Part shown: positions 26,946 to 36,307 of the stretch, one piece after another
Numbering within the stretch: the first letter of the stretch is position 1
How the letters are laid out: each line of letters starts with the position of its first letter
Origin: Comamonas testosteroni TK102
GTDB taxonomy: Bacteria > Pseudomonadota > Gammaproteobacteria > Burkholderiales > Burkholderiaceae_C
Assembly (NCBI RefSeq): GCF_000739375.1
Contig: NZ_CP006704.1
Location: 4,092,001-4,156,000 of the forward strand
Reading direction: 5' to 3'
Length of the DNA: 64,000 bases
Program-made: the position numbers and the translations under genes
The notes under the pieces: model-generated
The model's database searches: none
Seen by the model: the letters and a program-made list of their open reading frames with translations, nothing else
Told to the model about the DNA's origin: nothing

Positions 26946-28043
26946 TCAGCTGGCCGAGGCCGGAATCGGAGCCAGACCGGAATCCACATCGGCATTCTGC
27001 GCGCGGTGGCGCAGCGCATGGTCCATCACCACCAGCGCCAGCAGCGCCTCGGCAATCGGGGCGGCACGAATGCCCACGCAAGGGTCGTGGCGCCCCTTGG
27101 TGATGACTTCGGTGCTCTGGCCGTGCACGTCGATGGATTCACGCGGCGTGATGATGGAGCTGGTGGGCTTGATGCCGATGCGCACTTCCAGATCCTGGCC
27201 GGTGCTGATGCCGCCCACGATGCCGCCCGCATTATTGCTGCGGAAACCCTCGGGGCTCAGCGAATCGCCGTGCGTGGTGCCGCGCTGGGCAACGCTGTCA
27301 AAGCCTGCGCCGATCTCCACGGCCTTGACCGCATTCAGGCCCATCATGGCGTAGGCGATGTCGGCGTCCAGGCGGTCATACAAAGGCTGGCCCAGGCCGA
27401 CCGGCATATTGCTGGCGTTCACTCGCAGCGCCGCACCACAGGAATCGCCACTCTTGCGCAGCTGCTCCATGTATTCCTCGAAACGGCTCACATCGGCCAC
27501 GGGTGCGAAGAAGGGGTTGTGAGGCACATGCTCCCAGCTCTCGAAGCCTATGGACAGCTCGCCGATCTGCGTCATGCAGGCGCGGAACTCGGTGCCGAAT
27601 TTTTCCTTGAGCCATTTCTTGGCCACGGCACCCGCGGCCACGGTGGGCGCTGTCAGGCGTGCCGAGGAGCGACCGCCGCCGCGCGGGTCGCGGATGCCGT
27701 ACTTCTGGAAGTAGGCATAGTCGGCATGACCGGGGCGAAAGCTCTGCGCAATATTGGAGTAATCCTTGCTGCGCTGATCGGTGTTGCGGATCAGCAGGGC
27801 GATCGGCGTGCCCGTGGTCTTGCCCTCGTACACGCCGGAGAGAATCTCCACTGCATCGGGCTCGTTGCGCTGGGTGACGAACTTGCTGGTGCCTGGGCGG
27901 CGCCGATCCAGATCATGCTGGATATCCGCCTCGCTCAAGGCCATGCCCGGGGGGCAGCCGTCAATCACACAGCCAATGGCCGGACCGTGGGACTCACCGA
28001 AATTGGTGACCGTGAAAATTGTGCCGAAGGTATTGCCGCTCAT
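26946..28043 (-). CDS. aroC: Chorismate synthase
   Basis: AroC makes chorismate from EPSP using reduced FMN, the last common step to aromatic amino acids and folate. The 365-residue protein starts [20 protein letters not shown], the first family signature. It also has [27 protein letters not shown] and [17 protein letters not shown]. The short last segment is normal. It is leftward between the CoA-transferase gene and the nucleotidase gene. Confidence 0.98.
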   Translation of the reverse strand: MSGNTFGTIFTVTNFGESHGPAIGCVIDGCPPGMALSEADIQHDLDRRRPGTSKFVTQRNEPDAVEILSGVYEGKTTGTPIALLIRNTDQRSKDYSNIAQSFRPGHADYAYFQKYGIRDPRGGGRSSARLTAPTVAAGAVAKKWLKEKFGTEFRACMTQIGELSIGFESWEHVPHNPFFAPVADVSRFEEYMEQLRKSGDSCGAALRVNASNMPVGLGQPLYDRLDADIAYAMMGLNAVKAVEIGAGFDSVAQRGTTHGDSLSPEGFRSNNAGGIVGGISTGQDLEVRIGIKPTSSIITPRESIDVHGQSTEVITKGRHDPCVGIRAAPIAEALLALVVMDHALRHRAQNADVDSGLAPIPASAS

Positions 28044-28072
28044 AGACCGTCAATTATGCCTGCAGCGCCTGC

Positions 28073-29527
28073 TCACCACCGCGGCTGACTGCTGCCGGGT
28101 GGCATGGATGCATGGTCCCAGGCCACCGGCGTGTGCGAGAACCGGGCGCTGTGACGCACGGCCTGCAACTTGCCAAAGCCGCTGTCCAATGTCTGCAGAT
28201 AGGGCGCGATATCAGGCCTGGCCTCTGTCCAGGCATGGCCCGCTACCTGCACCCGCCCCAAGCCACGCAACCAGTGCGCCACACCGGCCAGGGTGACACG
28301 CACACGCCAGCTGCCCCCCTGCTGCGCTTGACGAAGCAAGGCGGCCTCTACGCCAAAGGCCAGCCAGAACCCTGCACCATAGTCCAGCGCCTGCATGGGC
28401 AGCGCGCGAGGCTGCGCCGAGCCATGCGCGGCGGCCTCGTCCTCGTTGATGCCACTGGCCGTCTGCACCAGAGAATCAAAGCCGCGCCGCCCGGCCCATG
28501 GCCCCTCCCATCCATAGGCGCAGAGTTCGGCCACCACCAGCCCGGGCCGCATCTGCAGCAGTTGCTCTGTGCCAAAGCCCTTGGCCTGCAAAGCCCCGGG
28601 GCGGTAGGCCTGCATGAAGACATGAGCACCCCTTACCAGCATGCTCAGGGCATCGTGTCCTGCGGCCTCATTCATATCCGCATGTGTGGACCGCTTGCCC
28701 CGGCTGGTATCGGCAATAGCGTCGATATTGGGCAAATGCGGGCTGTTGACCAGCATCACATCCGCGCCATAGGCGGCCAAAGTACGCCCTGCAACCGGCC
28801 CGGCCAGAATGCGCGTGAGATCCAGCACCCTCAGCCCCGCCAGCGGCCGCTGCCCGTTCTGCAGTCCCGGCCAGGGCAATGCTGGAGCATCGCCCACTCG
28901 CTCTATCTGCACCAGCGCAGCCCCGGCCACCCTCTCCTCCTGGCCCAATGACTGCCACTGGGCATGGCTGCGCGATGCGGCCACCGGCAAGCCACGGACG
29001 GCTGCCTGTGTCTCGACGTCCTGCGCACGCCAATGGGCCAGCGCCTGAGCCACGGCCTCGCGTGGAGTGGCTGCGCCCTCGGGCAGCCCCAGCAAGGCCA
29101 GCACCCCGTCGCGGTGATGATCGAAATTGGCATGAATACGAACCCAGCCTGGTTCGCCCACCGCCTGGCCGCAGGCATACAGTCCGGAGACTGGCGCCCA
29201 TGGGTCAGGCCTTCTTCCATCCAGGGTGAAATAGCCGCTGGACTCGAATGCCGCATGTTGGGCATCTACCGTCACCATTTGCACAGGGCGACGGGGCTGA
29301 CGCAGCTGCTCTACCTGCGTGGCCGCAAGCGCTGCCGCTGCCACGCTGGCCTGCACTGCATCCACCACGGCAAAGCTGCTGACAAAGCCGCGGGCCCTGC
29401 CCGTCAACCGCAGCTGCGATAAGGCCTGTGCAGGCAAACCGGCCAATTCCCATTGCTGCTGCAGCGCGGCACGAGCCCGCTGTGCGGACGCTGCGGAAGA
29501 AGAAAAGCAAAGACTGGCAGTAGACAT
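28073..29527 (-). CDS. CaiB/BaiF family III CoA-transferase-like protein
   Basis: A 484-residue protein of the family III CoA-transferase fold. The start giving MSTASLCFSS is preceded by AGGAG. The core is seen at GLRVLDLTRILAGPVAGRTL (about residue 240), with AYGADVMLVNSPHLPN and RGKRSTHADMNE. That part contains the region where the catalytic Asp usually lies; MNEAAGHDALSMLVRGAHVF follows. The first 200 residues resemble another, degenerate copy of the fold. Substrate unknown. It is divergent from an HTH-citrate-synthase gene, which suggests a shared acyl-CoA pathway. Confidence 0.8.
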   Translation of the reverse strand: MSTASLCFSSSAASAQRARAALQQQWELAGLPAQALSQLRLTGRARGFVSSFAVVDAVQASVAAAALAATQVEQLRQPRRPVQMVTVDAQHAAFESSGYFTLDGRRPDPWAPVSGLYACGQAVGEPGWVRIHANFDHHRDGVLALLGLPEGAATPREAVAQALAHWRAQDVETQAAVRGLPVAASRSHAQWQSLGQEERVAGAALVQIERVGDAPALPWPGLQNGQRPLAGLRVLDLTRILAGPVAGRTLAAYGADVMLVNSPHLPNIDAIADTSRGKRSTHADMNEAAGHDALSMLVRGAHVFMQAYRPGALQAKGFGTEQLLQMRPGLVVAELCAYGWEGPWAGRRGFDSLVQTASGINEDEAAAHGSAQPRALPMQALDYGAGFWLAFGVEAALLRQAQQGGSWRVRVTLAGVAHWLRGLGRVQVAGHAWTEARPDIAPYLQTLDSGFGKLQAVRHSARFSHTPVAWDHASMPPGSSQPRW

Positions 29528-29596
29528 CGAAACTCCTGGCAAGCGCCGTAAACCCATGTCTTGCATTGCACGCGCCATGATCCATGGCCGTCAATC

Positions 29597-29613
29597 TTGA
29601 TTGGGCCAATCGA
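29597..29613. promoter_or_regulatory. Candidate operator palindrome between divergent genes
   Basis: ttgattgg-g-ccaatcga, an inverted repeat with 7 of 8 positions matched, lies in the shared 171-nt promoter region. The divergent citrate-synthase homologue carries its own MerR-type helix-turn-helix, so it could be the protein that binds here. Confidence 0.35.
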
Positions 29614-29698
29614 CTGCGGACAGCACACACTCGCCATCAACCCATCTGCAGGCGCTACGATGCAGGGCCACCACCTCTCATCGCCTGATCGACTGCCC

Positions 29699-30979
29699 AT
29701 GTCCGCTGATATGCCCTCCTCCTCCCCATGGCTGCAGGCGGCAGAAGCTGCAGCCATGCTGGGGGTGCAGCGCGCCAGCCTCTACAGCTATGTCAGCCGC
29801 GGCCTGTTGAAGGCTCAACGACTCGTCGGCAGGCGCGGCAACGTCTACCTGCTGTCGGATGTGCAGCGTCTCGTGCGCCAGCGGCAGGCCGTGCGCAACC
29901 CCGCACAACTGGCCCAGTCCACCCTGGACTGGGGTCAGGCCGTGCTGGACTCAGCCATCACCCTGGTGCGCGACGGACAGCTTTACTACCGCGGCCACAG
30001 CGCCGTACAACTGGCACAAAGCGCCACTTTGGAAGAAACCGCAATGCTGCTCTGGCAGCAAAGCAGCGCAGGCCCCACCGGGGTCGATGAGGCACCGGCA
30101 AGGCAGGGGGCTCGTCACATGCCCCGCAGCGCGGCACAGGCGCTGGCCACATGGTTTGGCATGGCAACGGTGCCGCGCAATCATCTGGCACTGCTGCACT
30201 GCATGGGAGATGTGTTGCTGGGTCTGCCGCCACCAGCCAGCGCCTCCAGTTCAAGGCCATCTGCGCAAACTGTGACGCTTGCGCCACTGCATCAGCGCCT
30301 GGCCGCCAGCTGGCAGATCGCTGCAGATTCTGACGCCAAGGTCGATGCCACCAATGTGCTGCGTAGCGCCCTGGTACTGTGCGCCGACCATGAGCTCAAT
30401 GCGTCCAGTTTTGCCACACGCGTGGTTGCATCCACCGGCGCCAGCCTGCATGCCAGCGTCGGAGCAGGGCTGGCCGCATTGTCCGGCCCACTGCATGGCG
30501 GCATGACCCGGCACATCAGCGCTCATTGGGACGAATGGCATGGCAGACCGCCCAAGGCAGCCCTGGCCGCCTCGTTGCAGGCCTTGCTGGAAGCCAGGCA
30601 GACCGGTCAGACACCGCACTACATGGCAGGATTTGGCCACCCGCTCTACCCTTCAGGCGACCCGCGCAGCGCCTACCTGCTGGCCCTGCTGCCATTTGAC
30701 TCCCGGCGCGAAAACCTGATTGACCAGGTCCATGCGACCACTGGACTGCACCCAAGTCTGGACTACAGCCTGGTGGCCATTGAACGCGCCCTGCACCTGC
30801 CGCCAGGTGCGGCCTTTGTGCTGTTTGCCCTGGGCCGCACCGTGGGCTGGATTGCCCATGCGCTGGAGCAGCAGGCTACGGGCCAATTGATACGCCCGCG
30901 CGCGCAATACACCGGCGCCCAGCCCGCTACAGACATGGAGGCCGCGCCCACACAGCTCGGCCGCATCATCCGCTTCTAA
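29699..30979 (+). CDS. Citrate-synthase family protein with N-terminal helix-turn-helix
   Basis: A 426-residue fusion. Residues about 8-60 (WLQAAEAAAMLGVQRASLYS, then YVSRGLLKAQR) form an excisionase/MerR-like HTH. The rest is a citrate-synthase fold with the catalytic residues apparently kept: His in CADHELNASSFATR (near 229), His in AGFGHPLYPSGDPR (near 313) and Asp in HPSLDYSLVAIE (near 354). It could be a condensing enzyme, a ligand-sensing regulator, or both. The start at MSADMPSSS is used since upstream residues lack similarity. It is divergent from the CoA-transferase gene. Confidence 0.82.
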   Translation: MSADMPSSSPWLQAAEAAAMLGVQRASLYSYVSRGLLKAQRLVGRRGNVYLLSDVQRLVRQRQAVRNPAQLAQSTLDWGQAVLDSAITLVRDGQLYYRGHSAVQLAQSATLEETAMLLWQQSSAGPTGVDEAPARQGARHMPRSAAQALATWFGMATVPRNHLALLHCMGDVLLGLPPPASASSSRPSAQTVTLAPLHQRLAASWQIAADSDAKVDATNVLRSALVLCADHELNASSFATRVVASTGASLHASVGAGLAALSGPLHGGMTRHISAHWDEWHGRPPKAALAASLQALLEARQTGQTPHYMAGFGHPLYPSGDPRSAYLLALLPFDSRRENLIDQVHATTGLHPSLDYSLVAIERALHLPPGAAFVLFALGRTVGWIAHALEQQATGQLIRPRAQYTGAQPATDMEAAPTQLGRIIRF

Positions 30980-31048
30980 GCGGCTTACCGGGCCGCAAAA
31001 AACGGCCCGAAGGCCGCCTGACTCAGATGCAGAACTGCTGCGCAGTCA

Positions 31049-31501
31049 TTACTCCGCACCCTGGCGCTCGCCTTCGGGCCAGTCGCGGATATAGGCCTTG
31101 AGCATGCGGTTCTCGAAGTTCTGGCTGTCCACCACGGCCTTGGCCACGTCATACAGCGAGATCACGCCCATCAGCATGCGCTTGTCCATCACCGGCATAT
31201 AGCGCGCATGGCGATCCAGCATCATGCGGCGCACCTCGTCCATATCGGTTTCCATGGTGCAGGTCATGGGCGCGTCGTCCATGGCGCCGCGCACGGAAAT
31301 GTTCTCCACGCCGCCGGTCTTCACAAAGCCCTGGATCACTTCGCGGAAGGTGAGCATGCCCACCACATCGCCGTGATCCATCACGACCAGCGAGCCGATG
31401 TCCTTCTCCGACATCACCTGCACCGCCGCGGCCAGGCTTTCATCGGGCGACACCGTGTACAGGGTATTGCCTTTGACGCGCAGGATGTCACTAACTTTCA
31501 T
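31049..31501 (-). CDS. Tandem CBS-domain protein
   Basis: A 150-residue cytosolic protein made of two CBS domains (about residues 8-60 and 72-125), with YTVSPDESLAAAVQVMSEKD and TMETDMDEVRRMMLDRHARY. CBS pairs bind adenine nucleotides such as AMP, ATP or SAM and act as sensors. The start giving MKVSDILRVKG fits the family. It is divergent from metY, a sulfur gene, but a link is speculative. Confidence 0.88.
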   Translation of the reverse strand: MKVSDILRVKGNTLYTVSPDESLAAAVQVMSEKDIGSLVVMDHGDVVGMLTFREVIQGFVKTGGVENISVRGAMDDAPMTCTMETDMDEVRRMMLDRHARYMPVMDKRMLMGVISLYDVAKAVVDSQNFENRMLKAYIRDWPEGERQGAE

Positions 31502-31755
31502 TGCTGTTCTCCGAAGTCTGTTTGGCACGCTGTGGCAGCTTTTGTCCTGCATGTGTCAGCACATGCGGCATCGCTTTGCACAGAATGCAGGTGCGTGCAC
31601 AAATATAGCCCACAATGGCTTGCATTCAGAAAAACTAAAACAATGACGAAACATATGAATTTCTACATATTTAATCGTCTATCCGACCAAATTGATATTT
31701 GATTGCCTGATCAATCACACATTGCGTCAATCAATACCAGCCATGGAGACACAAC

Positions 31756-33054
31756 ATGCCCGGTTACTCTGACCCCGGCTTCGACACCCTGAGCCTGCAT
31801 GCAGGCGCCCAGCCCGACCCCGCCACCGGCGCACGCGCCGTGCCCATCCATCTGACGACGTCCTTCGTCTTCGAATCCAGCGACCACGCGGCCAGCCTGT
31901 TCAATCTGGAACGCCCCGGCCATGTCTACAGCCGCATCTCCAACCCCACCAATGCGGTGCTTGAGCAACGCGTCTCGGCCCTGGAAGGCGGCGTGGGTGC
32001 GATTGCCGTGGCCAGCGGCCAGGCGGCGCTGCACCTGTCCATTGCCACGCTGATGGGCTCGGGCAGCCATATCGTGGCCAGCACGGCCCTGTATGGCGGA
32101 TCGCAAAACCTGCTGCACTACACGCTGGCGCGCTTTGGCATAGAGACCACCTTCGTCAAGCCAGGCGACATCGATGGCTGGAAGGCTGCGGTGCGCCCCA
32201 ACACCAAGCTGTTCTTCGGCGAAACCGTGGGCAACCCCGGACTCGATGTGCTGGACATCCCCACGGTCAGCCAGATCGCCCACGAAGCCGGCGTGCCGCT
32301 GCTGGTGGACTCGACTCTGACCTCGCCCTGGCTGATCAAGCCTTTCGAGCATGGCGCGGACATCGTCTACCACTCGGCCACCAAGTTCCTGTCCGGCCAC
32401 GGCACGGTGATCGGCGGCATCGTCGTCGATGGCGGCAGCTTCGACTGGGAAAAATCGGGGCGCTTTCCCGAGCTGACCCAGCCCTATGACGGCTTTCACA
32501 ACATGGTGTTCAGCGAGGAGTCCACCACCGGCGCCTTCTTGCTGCGCGCCCGCCGCGAAGGCCTGCGTGACTTCGGCGCCTGCATGAGCCCGCACAGTGC
32601 CTGGCTGATCCTGCAAGGCATAGAGACCCTGCCGCTGCGCATGGAGCGCCATATGCGCAACACCGAAAAAGTGGTGCAGTTCCTCGCCAGCCACCCTCTG
32701 GTCAGTCGCGTGGGCCACCCCATGCTGGAGACCCACCCCTCTCACGTTCTGGCCAGGAAGCTGCTGCCGCGCGGCGCCGGCTCGGTGTTCAGCTTTGACA
32801 TTGCGGGCAACCGCAACCAGGGCAAGAAGTTCATTGAAACACTGAAGGTCTTCAGCCATCTGGCCAATGTGGGCGACTGCCGCTCTCTTGTGATCCATCC
32901 CGCCAGCACCACGCATTTCCGCATGAGCGACGAAGCGCTGGCCCAGGCCGGCATAGGCCAGGGAACGATCCGGCTGTCGATCGGACTGGAAGACGCCGAC
33001 GACCTGATCGACGACCTCAGGCGTGCGCTCAAGGCGGCCGAGAAAGCCGCCTGA
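31756..33054 (+). CDS. metY: O-acetylhomoserine sulfhydrylase (O-acetylhomoserine aminocarboxypropyltransferase)
   Basis: This is a PLP enzyme of the Cys/Met metabolism family that makes homocysteine from O-acetylhomoserine and sulfide. At 432 residues it has the MetY length rather than the roughly 390-400 of MetZ. Motifs: DTLSLHAGAQPDPATGARAV, YSRISNPTNAVLEQRVSALE, and the PLP lysine in DIVYHSATKFLSGHG near residue 207. The stop overlaps the ypeA start by one base (TGATG). MetZ activity cannot be excluded by sequence alone. Confidence 0.9.
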   Translation: MPGYSDPGFDTLSLHAGAQPDPATGARAVPIHLTTSFVFESSDHAASLFNLERPGHVYSRISNPTNAVLEQRVSALEGGVGAIAVASGQAALHLSIATLMGSGSHIVASTALYGGSQNLLHYTLARFGIETTFVKPGDIDGWKAAVRPNTKLFFGETVGNPGLDVLDIPTVSQIAHEAGVPLLVDSTLTSPWLIKPFEHGADIVYHSATKFLSGHGTVIGGIVVDGGSFDWEKSGRFPELTQPYDGFHNMVFSEESTTGAFLLRARREGLRDFGACMSPHSAWLILQGIETLPLRMERHMRNTEKVVQFLASHPLVSRVGHPMLETHPSHVLARKLLPRGAGSVFSFDIAGNRNQGKKFIETLKVFSHLANVGDCRSLVIHPASTTHFRMSDEALAQAGIGQGTIRLSIGLEDADDLIDDLRRALKAAEKAA

Positions 33055-33476
33055 TGCAGGTTCGAGCCTTCACGCCGGCAGATACCGAGGCCGTCGTCCA
33101 GCTATGGCAGGACTGCGAGCTGACCCGCCCCTGGAACGATCCGCACAAGGACATTGCACGCAAGCTCAGCGTCTCGCCCGATCTCTTCTGGCTGGGCTGC
33201 GACGCGGATGGCCGCATCATCGCCAGCATCATGGTCGGCTATGACGGTCACCGCGGCTGGATCAACTACCTGGCCGTTCACCCCGCGCATCAGCGACGGG
33301 GTCATGCACGCCAGCTGATGCAGCGCGCCGAGCGCGCGCTGAGCGAACTGGGCTGTCCCAAGCTCAACCTGCAGGTGCGTGCGGGCAATGAAGCGGTGCT
33401 CGCCTTCTACGAAAGCCTGGGCTATGCCGACGACCGGACGCTGAGCCTGGGCAAGCGGCTGATTCCCGATCTTTGA
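33054..33476 (+). CDS. ypeA: GNAT acetyltransferase YpeA
   Basis: A 140-residue GCN5-type N-acetyltransferase matching the YpeA family. The acetyl-CoA loop is LAVHPAHQRRGHARQLM, preceded by the beta-strand WINYLAVHP. The typical ending NEAVLAFYESLGYADD is present. The substrate is unknown. It is translationally coupled to metY by a one-base overlap. Confidence 0.88.
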   Translation: MQVRAFTPADTEAVVQLWQDCELTRPWNDPHKDIARKLSVSPDLFWLGCDADGRIIASIMVGYDGHRGWINYLAVHPAHQRRGHARQLMQRAERALSELGCPKLNLQVRAGNEAVLAFYESLGYADDRTLSLGKRLIPDL

Positions 33477-33496
33477 GCCACTTGCATCACCAATCC

Positions 33497-33527
33497 ATAT
33501 AAAAAACAGCCTCTAGCGCTTACCCAT
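33497..33527 (+). repeat. Dispersed intergenic repeat (half copy)
   Basis: tataaaaaacagcctctagc followed by gcttacccata. It matches one half of a dispersed repeat I associate with Comamonadaceae genomes (agcgctagaggctgtttttt). Confidence 0.45.
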
Positions 33528-33542
33528 ACTGCGGAGACAGCT

Positions 33543-34352
33543 ATGTTTTTAGAAGTCAACAACGCCTCCATCTACGCCTACACCGGCGGCAAGGCCTTCG
33601 ACGCGGCCAAGCCCACGGCCATTTTCATTCACGGTGTGCTCTGCGATCACAGCGTCTGGGCGCTGCAAAGCCGCTATATGGCCAATCACGGCTGGAGCGT
33701 CCTGGCCATCGATTTGCCCGGCCATTGCAAAAGCGGCGGTCAGGCCCCGCAAACCGTGGAAGAGGCCGCGAGCTTCATGGTCGCGCTGATGGATGCGGCC
33801 GGATTGCGCAGCGCTGCCCTGATAGGCCATAGCTGGGGCAGCCTGATTGCCATGGAGACTGCGGCCAGGCTGCGGGAACGCATCAGCCATCTGGTCTTGG
33901 TGGGCACGGCCTTTCCCATGAAGGTCTCTCCAGCGCTGCTGGAGTCGGCGCTGAATACGCCCGAAAAAGCCATACAGATGGTCAACACCTTCTCGCGCGC
34001 CACGCTGGCACCGCCCAATGGCGCGGGCAGCTGGGTATTCGGCGCCGGCATGGCCCTGGGGCGCCGCGTGCTGGCCAGCAACACGGACACGAATCTGCTG
34101 CATGCGGGCTTCAAGGCCTGCGACAGCTATGCAGGCGGCGAAGCCGCGATGACACAGGTCAGCTGCCCGCTTCTGTTTGTGCTGGGCGAGCAAGACCAGA
34201 TGACCCCGCCCAAGGCCGCCAAGGGACTGATAGATGCAGCCAGGGGCGCTGGCAAGACCACCAAGGTTCAGATCATCCCCAACGGCCACAACCAGATGAC
34301 GGAGTCACCCGACGCGACGCTGTTTGCGATTCGGGATTTTCTGGCTGCGTAG
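33543..34352 (+). CDS. Alpha/beta hydrolase
   Basis: A 269-residue alpha/beta-hydrolase fold enzyme without signal peptide. The oxyanion segment is FIHGVLCDHSVWA, the nucleophile elbow is LIGHSWGSLIAME (Ser near residue 97), and the acid and base are likely in VLGEQDQMTPP and PNGHNQMTES. The substrate is not evident; family relatives include esterases and C-C hydrolases. It is followed after 17 nt by the DUF1911 gene on the same strand. Confidence 0.88.
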   Translation: MFLEVNNASIYAYTGGKAFDAAKPTAIFIHGVLCDHSVWALQSRYMANHGWSVLAIDLPGHCKSGGQAPQTVEEAASFMVALMDAAGLRSAALIGHSWGSLIAMETAARLRERISHLVLVGTAFPMKVSPALLESALNTPEKAIQMVNTFSRATLAPPNGAGSWVFGAGMALGRRVLASNTDTNLLHAGFKACDSYAGGEAAMTQVSCPLLFVLGEQDQMTPPKAAKGLIDAARGAGKTTKVQIIPNGHNQMTESPDATLFAIRDFLAA

Positions 34353-34369
34353 GCCATTAAGCTTGGGCC

Positions 34370-35257
34370 ATGAGCCAAACCTTCCAGCACCACGGCCAAC
34401 TGGCTGACGCCTGCGCCGAATGGGCCAAGATTTCACTGAACGGCCTGCAGCCCCGGCGCAATCTCCATCTGAGCGACAAAAAAGCCGACTGGAAGGAGGC
34501 ACTGGGCGCGCTCAGGCGCTTTGCCGACAGCGATAGCTATCAAGCGCCCCTGGATTTCAAGGCACATGCCGCGCTGGAAAACTACTGGAAATGGAAGGAA
34601 GTGGGCGCGCAAGCGCGCTGGCTGCTGATCTACGGCATCGATCTGGGCCTGAGCGGCGATGTGCTGCGCCCCATCTACCAGGAAGTGGCCGCGCTGTGGA
34701 TTGATGCTGCCTCGGCGGCCGAGCATGCACGCGCCAGCATGGCGCAGGAAACCGGCGCGGACTATGGCGTCGCTGCGCCCATCAACACGCGCACTGACGA
34801 GTACGCCATTGCCGTGACCCTGCTGTCACTGGCCACACTGCTGGACGCACAGGACGACGTGCCGGCGCTGGATGAGCATGTGCTGGCCTTCGATACCGAC
34901 CAGTTGCTGGATTATCTGTGCGCAGGCGGTCTGCAGCTGCAGCAGGTCAGCGAGGAACTTCTCCACAAGCGCCCTTACGGCGCCATGAAGCCTTTTTTCG
35001 AACAGCTCGAAGCCCTGCCTGACCCACTGTTGCCCTATCTGCAAACCCAGTACCAGGAGTTCCTCAAGCTCTCGCCCAAGCAGCAGAAAAAAGGCGCTCC
35101 ATGGCTGGGCACGGGCTACTGGGCACTCGAGGTCGCCGCCCTGACCGTGCTCTACGGCTGGGAGGACAGCGCCCTGCGCGCCAGCCCCCACTACCCGGCC
35201 GATCTGGTCGATTACGCCCGCGGGCGCCTGGCTCAAGCAGAGTCAGGCGATTCTTGA
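34370..35257 (+). CDS. DUF1911 (PoNi-like) immunity protein
   Basis: A 295-residue soluble helical protein. The C-terminal region (about 130-285) has the hallmarks of DUF1911: a Glu/Trp-rich end GYWALEVAALTVLYGWEDSA followed by SPHYPADLVDYAR. The N-terminal half fits the companion DUF1910-type region. In known systems such proteins neutralise PoNe DNase toxins delivered by type VI secretion or contact systems. No toxin, VgrG or PAAR gene is nearby, so this would be an orphan immunity gene. Its end overlaps the opposing hydrolase gene by 15 nt. Identification rests on motif memory. Confidence 0.65.
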   Translation: MSQTFQHHGQLADACAEWAKISLNGLQPRRNLHLSDKKADWKEALGALRRFADSDSYQAPLDFKAHAALENYWKWKEVGAQARWLLIYGIDLGLSGDVLRPIYQEVAALWIDAASAAEHARASMAQETGADYGVAAPINTRTDEYAIAVTLLSLATLLDAQDDVPALDEHVLAFDTDQLLDYLCAGGLQLQQVSEELLHKRPYGAMKPFFEQLEALPDPLLPYLQTQYQEFLKLSPKQQKKGAPWLGTGYWALEVAALTVLYGWEDSALRASPHYPADLVDYARGRLAQAESGDS

Positions 35258-36055
35258 CAGAAAAGCCGCGATGCGGCCGCTGATGCGATCGGGCAGCTCG
35301 CGGTGCGGCACATGGCCGCCGCCGGCAATGATTTCCGCTTCGCAAGGGCCTTGCGCCCAGGTACAGATGTTCTCCGGATGCACCAGGGAGCCGAATTCAT
35401 CGAGCTCGCCGTGGATCGCCAGCACCGGGCAATGCACCTGCTTCAAGGCCGCATCCAGCCGGTAATGCGCAAAAGGCGGGCTCAGCCAGGTGTCGACCCA
35501 GGCCGACAGCACCCAGGCCGCCTTGTCGCCATGGTAGCGAGCGAGTCGTTCCAGCTGGCCGGGCTGGGCAAAGTTGTCGCGCGCCGCCCGGATGCCCTGC
35601 AGCGTGCGGTCTTCGACAAAGCTCTGCGCCGACTCGGTAATCAGCGCCTGGCATTGCCGTCCATACGCAGCTGCCACCATGGCCGCCATGCCGCCACCCA
35701 CGCTGTGTCCCAGCATCACGAAATCGCCCAGGCCCAACGCCCGGTGAAGCGGCGCGAAACCGGCCTCGACCTCGCTTTCCACAAAACTCGGTTCAAGCCG
35801 GTGCGGATTGGGGTCCGAATGGCCGAAGCCCAGGCGGTCATAGGCAATGACTTCACGCCCGGTGGCCGCGGCCAGCTGAGCGGGAAACTCGCGCCACAGA
35901 TCGACACTGCCCAGCGAGTCGTGCATCAGCACCAGTGGCGCCTTGGCTGCCCCGCCCTGCGCTTGCCAGCGCTTGACATGCAACTGCCCGTCGGGCGTCT
36001 GAACACGGGTTTCACTGGAGCTGATCACAACGGGCGGCATGGTGTCGTCAAACAT
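35243..36055 (-). CDS. Alpha/beta hydrolase
   Basis: A 270-residue alpha/beta-hydrolase. It shows LVLMHDSLGSVDLWREFPAQ, the nucleophile elbow MLGHSVGGGMAAM (Ser near residue 119), an acid in HGELDEFGS and the base in GGGHVPHRELP. Cytosolic. The family is broad and includes haloalkane dehalogenase-like and esterase types, so substrate remains open. It converges with the DUF1911 gene and the two stop regions overlap. Confidence 0.85.
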   Translation of the reverse strand: MFDDTMPPVVISSSETRVQTPDGQLHVKRWQAQGGAAKAPLVLMHDSLGSVDLWREFPAQLAAATGREVIAYDRLGFGHSDPNPHRLEPSFVESEVEAGFAPLHRALGLGDFVMLGHSVGGGMAAMVAAAYGRQCQALITESAQSFVEDRTLQGIRAARDNFAQPGQLERLARYHGDKAAWVLSAWVDTWLSPPFAHYRLDAALKQVHCPVLAIHGELDEFGSLVHPENICTWAQGPCEAEIIAGGGHVPHRELPDRISGRIAAFLSRIA

Positions 36056-36307
36056 GGGCAGTGTCTGGGTTGAAGAGCTAGGGACGGTGCTGCCACCTTA
36101 GCAAGAGTGCGCGGACAGAAGCTGGACCGGTGGCGAGAGTGGCCGCAAAAGTGGCGGATCTGGCCGATTTTGCGCAGTCTTGCCGTATGCAGCCTGTCGT
36201 TCAGGTGACGAAGCGCGCTTGCGGCAACTTGGCAGCACTCGCTAACCCGCTGGCCCGCGCGGGCTGTCGGCAGTATAAAAACAGCATCCACTTCACCGGG
36301 GTTCGCC

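Noticed and set aside
31756..33054. metZ (O-succinylhomoserine sulfhydrylase) as the name of the PLP gene
   Set aside because: The 432-residue length and motif spacing fit the MetY group better; assignment by activity would settle it.
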